From positions 1 through 8,222 of the forward strand of contig JAUSGV010000037.1 of assembly GCA_030648675.1 (NCBI GenBank): 8,222 nt of DNA, written 5' to 3'. The stretch is from Dehalococcoidales bacterium (GTDB taxonomy: Bacteria > Chloroflexota > Dehalococcoidia > Dehalococcoidales > UBA2162). The notes beneath the pieces are model-generated. The model had not been told where the DNA came from. It saw only the letters and a list, made by a program, of their open reading frames with translations, and did not search any database. The translations under genes and the position numbers were made by a program. How positions within the stretch are numbered: position 1 is the stretch's first letter; the number at the start of each line of letters is the position of its first letter. Below, in pieces: positions 5,357 through 8,222 of the stretch.

Positions 5357-6307
5357 TTAGCCCTTCCGAGAGCCATCCGCCTCGTGTTCACTGCATTCGG
5401 CAACCTTGCACTGCTCACACTCGGGGTTATCACAGGGTTCGACGTGGATAGTGACGTTGATGTTGGGCAACTTCGTCTTGAGGTCTCCCTCCAGATGGTC
5501 GCATATCTTATGTGCCTCTTCGACACTTATATTCTTCGGCAGCATAAGGTGAAGGTCGATAAAACGCTGGTTGCCCGCTTTACGGGTGCGCATCTCATGA
5601 AAACCAGGGACCTGGCCGGTATGCTCCATTATCGCGGAAGCTATAATGTCCTCTTCCGACTTGGGTAGTCTAACGTCCAAAAGCCCGCTGTAAGCCATGC
5701 GGCCCACCCTATACGTTGCCCTCAATATCAGAACTACAACGGCAAGAGCGATTATAGGATCGATGATATTGAGGTGAGTAAACCTGACAAGCACCAGTCC
5801 GACCAACACTCCGCCTGTCGAATAGGCGTCGCCGCGGATGTTGTCGGCATTGGCTTCCAAGGCTACTGAGCCGGTGGCTTTGGATACCCGGAAAAGATGC
5901 CTCGACAGAAAAATGCTGACTACCATAGACAACGCCATGACAGCGATGCCCGCTTCCTCAAGTTTGATTTGTTCGCCAGACAAAATGCGTCTGATTGCCG
6001 AATAGGCTATCGCTGCCGAAGCTCCAAGGAGCAGAAGCGCCTGAATGCCGGCGGCGATATCTTCAATCTTGCCATGACCAAACGGGTGGTCCTCATCAGC
6101 AGGCTTGGCGGAGAAACCAACGGTAAGGAAGGTTACGACAACGGCAAAGATGTCGAGCGAACTGTCAACCGCCTGAGCCCAAATACTAATGCTGCCGGTG
6201 GCCAGGCCGACAACTACTTTGAGTACAAACAAGCCGATGGCGGTACCAAGTAACAGTACGGCGGCACCCTGGGGAGTAGAAATACTCACACGGCCTTTGG
6301 GTTCCAA
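5357..6307 (-). CDS. Cation diffusion facilitator (CDF) family metal efflux transporter
   Basis: CDF proteins export divalent metals (Zn, Mn, Fe, Co or Cd) in exchange for protons across the cytoplasmic membrane. The 316-residue product has about six membrane segments in the first 200 residues, starting near 15, 41, 84, 118, 162 and 181. Metal-site residues: D48 and D52 (DSSLD) in the second segment, N156 and D160 (DNIRGD) in the fifth, and DEDHPFGHGKIED (71-83) in the connecting loop, typical of the YiiP-like branch. A histidine-bearing cytoplasmic domain covers about 210-290. It then ends in an unusual tail with C292, C297, C300 and C305, a likely extra metal-binding or sensing patch. The D/D and N/D pairs resemble manganese- or iron-type members more than zinc-type, but specificity cannot be fixed. 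The start is TTG at 6305-6307, 5 nt after the secF stop, served by an AGGGGGT site. Confidence 0.92.
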   Translation of the reverse strand: MEPKGRVSISTPQGAAVLLLGTAIGLFVLKVVVGLATGSISIWAQAVDSSLDIFAVVVTFLTVGFSAKPADEDHPFGHGKIEDIAAGIQALLLLGASAAIAYSAIRRILSGEQIKLEEAGIAVMALSMVVSIFLSRHLFRVSKATGSVALEANADNIRGDAYSTGGVLVGLVLVRFTHLNIIDPIIALAVVVLILRATYRVGRMAYSGLLDVRLPKSEEDIIASAIMEHTGQVPGFHEMRTRKAGNQRFIDLHLMLPKNISVEEAHKICDHLEGDLKTKLPNINVTIHVEPCDNPECEQCKVAECSEHEADGSRKG

Positions 6308-6312
6308 TTTGA

Positions 6313-7212
6313 TTACCCCCTACGACCGATAAACCTTCCCCACTCACCCTTCTGCCAAACGACCAGCAGGGAAGGAGCGACGCATACCGAATCATAGGTG
6401 CCGACTACGATGCCCACGAGCAGAACCACGAGCAGATTTTGAATCGAAGATCCTACCGTGATGAGCAAGGCTACGATCGGGAATAGAGCTGCTATGTTGG
6501 TATTTAAAGAACGAGCCATCGTTTCGACGACGCTGTTATTTACCAGCGTTTCGAAGTCTCCGCTCCCTTTCCCCAAAAGCATATTTTCGCGTACTCTATC
6601 GTAGATAACAACGATATTGTTGTCGCTAAAGCCCAAGACGGCGAGAATGCCGGTAACAAACATCAGATCGATCTGCCAGCCGAGAAGCTTACCCAATAAT
6701 GAAAAAAGGCCGACTACGATCAGGATATCGTGGAACAAGGCAACAATCGCGCTCATGCCCCAACGGAACGGATTAGGCATCTTTCGGAAGGCCCAGGTTA
6801 GATAGAGCAGAATGCCGAGGGAGGCGACGATAACGGCTATGGTGGCGTTACGTGTAGTCTCAGCGGCAACGAGCGGAGACACGGAATCGAAATCAGCGAC
6901 CTTCAACGCACCGAACTTTTCGGTTAAACCGGCCTGAAGGTTGGTCCTGGCATCCGTGCTCAACTCGGGGAACCGGATCAGATAATTCCCTTCGCCCGTG
7001 GTCTGAATCAGGGCGTTGGAGTAACCCAGGGCAGCCAGTTCCTCGTTCAAATCCGGCTGGTTAACCTGTTTCTCGAAGCCGGCGGTCATTATCGTTCCGC
7101 TGCTGAACTCGATGCTCGGCTCAAGGCCGAAGGCCACGAGCGAAACGATACCGGCCACCAGCAGAATGCCTGAAATCAGGAAAAACCAATATCTTTTACC
7201 GATAATATTCAT
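6313..7212 (-). CDS. secF: Protein translocase subunit SecF
   Basis: SecF pairs with SecD in the cytoplasmic membrane and uses the proton gradient to help pull exported proteins off the SecYEG channel. The 299-residue product is normal length. It has a first membrane segment at about 9-28, a small extracytoplasmic domain to about 120, then five segments from about 123 onward. Signature LGFSDNNIVVIYDRVREN (193-210) is the conserved SecF segment; SVVETMARSLNT (227-238) and GTYDSVCVAP (271-280) also match. VALFHD (157-162) is present. The usual GIDFxGG motif after the first segment reads SIEFSSGT (33-40), a mild departure. ATG 7210-7212 follows the secD stop by 2 nt, with GGGAGG about 9 nt upstream inside secD. 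Co-transcription with secD and the CDF gene is nearly certain. Confidence 0.97.
   Translation of the reverse strand: MNIIGKRYWFFLISGILLVAGIVSLVAFGLEPSIEFSSGTIMTAGFEKQVNQPDLNEELAALGYSNALIQTTGEGNYLIRFPELSTDARTNLQAGLTEKFGALKVADFDSVSPLVAAETTRNATIAVIVASLGILLYLTWAFRKMPNPFRWGMSAIVALFHDILIVVGLFSLLGKLLGWQIDLMFVTGILAVLGFSDNNIVVIYDRVRENMLLGKGSGDFETLVNNSVVETMARSLNTNIAALFPIVALLITVGSSIQNLLVVLLVGIVVGTYDSVCVAPSLLVVWQKGEWGRFIGRRG
6315..6321 (-). promoter_or_regulatory. Ribosome binding site for the TTG start of the CDF gene
   Basis: AGGGGGT lies 7 nt before TTG 6305-6307 and overlaps the last codons and stop of secF. The next in-frame candidate, GTG at codon 7, has no well-placed site. TTG with coupled translation from secF is therefore preferred. 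Confidence 0.6.
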
Positions 7213-7214
7213 CG

Positions 7215-8222
7215 TTATTTGCCTCCCAGGTGGGGGCTGAAAAGCCTCGCGTTTTGTGCCGCCCCCGTACCGATAAACAGACGCAGCAGCGTCCGCGTAA
7301 CCAGGACCGCGGTAAACATGCTCACCATCACGCCGATAAAGAGGGTGACGGCAAAGCCTTCAACCGCCGTGCTGAATGCCTTCCCCAGGAAGTACAGAAC
7401 GGCACAGGCGACCAGGGTAGTCACGTTACTGTCCCAGATAGCCGTCCAGGCACGTCCAAAACCCGCTTCGATGGCTCCACCCACTCTTTTACCGGAAATA
7501 AGCTCTTCTTTCATTCGCTCGAAAATAAGCACGTTGGCATCGACCGCCATTCCCAGGGAGACGATGAAACCGGCTATGCCGGCAAGAGTCAATGTGACCG
7601 GTATAAGCTTGAATAATGCCATGTTAAGGACAACATAGAAAATTAGACCGAGGGTCGCCAGAACTCCGGGAATACGATAATAGAGAATCATAAAGAGCAT
7701 GACCGCCCCAACGCCAATCAGACCTCCAATAATGCTCTTGGTGACAAAGTCGAAACCTAATATCGGGGAAATTGTCTGGTCCCTGATGACCTTTAACGGG
7801 ACGGGCAAGCGTCCGGCGTTCAATTGCCGGGATAGCATGGTAGCTTCCTTGACGCTCAATCCCGTTATTTCGCCCTGCTGGCTGATCACGTCGTTTACAA
7901 CCGGGGCGATCGGATATCCATTCTCATCCATCAAAGCTGTGCCGCCTTCGAAAATACCTATCCTTTTACCTATTAACCGGGTAGTAATTTGCTGGAAAAG
8001 CTGGGCACCTTCCTGATCGAACTGGAAAACCAACTTTACCCCACCCCCAGTTTCGGACTGCGCAACGTAGGTATTGGTCTGGAAAAAGCGGCTGGTTAAC
8101 TCTTCCTCGACACCGTTGTATATTCCTGTCGCCGGTTTCCATTTCCCCAGGATATTTTCCCACTTGGCGGTATTGTTACCTGTTCCGTTACCGGTGACGT
8201 TACCGGTTTCGTTACTCGTACC
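7215..8222 (-). CDS. secD: Protein translocase subunit SecD (5' end cut by window edge)
   Basis: SecD is the larger partner of SecF in the proton-driven Sec accessory complex. The minus-strand frame stays open from the right edge to the stop at 7215-7217, giving 335 C-terminal residues; the first membrane segment and the start of the extracytoplasmic domain lie outside. Visible in order: a Gly/Asn/Thr-rich stretch at the edge, LTSRFFQTNTYV, VFQFDQEGAQLF, IGKRIGIFEGG, YPIAPVV, ITGLSVKEA, then LNAGRLPVPL, all typical of the SecD first periplasmic domain. Membrane segments follow, with the conserved GMAVDANVLIFERMKEEL segment. A TTG in the frame near 8033 is internal, not a start, because homologous sequence continues upstream. 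secF follows after 2 nt. Upstream yajC would be expected but is not in view. Confidence 0.97.
   Translation of the reverse strand, partial: GTSNETGNVTGNGTGNNTAKWENILGKWKPATGIYNGVEEELTSRFFQTNTYVAQSETGGGVKLVFQFDQEGAQLFQQITTRLIGKRIGIFEGGTALMDENGYPIAPVVNDVISQQGEITGLSVKEATMLSRQLNAGRLPVPLKVIRDQTISPILGFDFVTKSIIGGLIGVGAVMLFMILYYRIPGVLATLGLIFYVVLNMALFKLIPVTLTLAGIAGFIVSLGMAVDANVLIFERMKEELISGKRVGGAIEAGFGRAWTAIWDSNVTTLVACAVLYFLGKAFSTAVEGFAVTLFIGVMVSMFTAVLVTRTLLRLFIGTGAAQNARLFSPHLGGK
8175..8222. repeat. 12-bp tandem repeat inside secD
   Basis: On the plus strand GTTACC recurs at 8175, 8187 and 8199, with GTTACT at 8211: four units of exactly 12 bp, continuing to the window edge. In secD (minus strand) each unit encodes a four-residue block of the form N-x-T-G (NETG, NVTG, NGTG, then NNTA). 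Conserved GGTAAC cores with variable third triplets suggest slippage-driven growth of a linker. Confidence 0.7.

Noticed and set aside
5104..6395. Long frames antisense or alternative to the exonuclease, CDF and secF genes
   Set aside because: They lack family motifs and ribosome sites and lie over well-identified genes, so they are shadows.

Overview
The window is compact bacterial chromosome with housekeeping genes on both strands, about half G+C by eye. It has no phage genes, transposase, CRISPR array, tRNA or rRNA that I could find. The organism looks like an anaerobe that makes molybdenum cofactor (Moco). The single-chain glycyl-tRNA synthetase, the SecD/SecF sequences and the overall style remind me of Chloroflexota, perhaps Dehalococcoidia. 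That placement is from memory and is only moderately secure.

Left block (1-2254, minus strand): a Moco operon in the order moaA, trmO-family gene, moaC, with moaC running off the left edge. A good sigma-70-type promoter (about 2225-2254) starts a leader of roughly 215 nt. The leader holds an intrinsic-terminator hairpin and a 32-codon ORF whose stop overlaps the moaA start, so it looks like an attenuated or riboswitch-like 5' UTR. The most interesting item is the trmO-family gene at 501-971. Its reading frame is intact over 156 codons except for one in-frame TGA at codon 93, inside the conserved ATR-x-PxRPNP signature. A hairpin whose loop starts 17 nt after the TGA has the geometry of a bacterial selenocysteine insertion element (bSECIS). 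A selenocysteine-containing TrmO-family methyltransferase is therefore a serious possibility; the alternatives are a nonsense mutation or a sequencing error.

Middle block (2286-5299, plus strand): glyS (single-chain class II glycyl-tRNA synthetase), then a 69-bp inverted-repeat element, then an SbcD/Mre11-type exonuclease gene starting at GTG. A degenerate relative of the repeat seems to lie at the 3' end of the exonuclease gene, so that gene is bracketed by two copies.

Right block (5357-8222, minus strand, convergent with the exonuclease gene): secD (5' end cut by the right edge), secF and a cation diffusion facilitator transporter, spaced 2 and 5 nt apart, so almost certainly one transcript. 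SecD and SecF form the proton-driven accessory complex of the Sec translocon. The transporter has a cysteine-rich C-terminal tail. At the right edge the SecD extracytoplasmic domain carries a 12-bp tandem repeat that encodes four consecutive N-x-T tripeptides.
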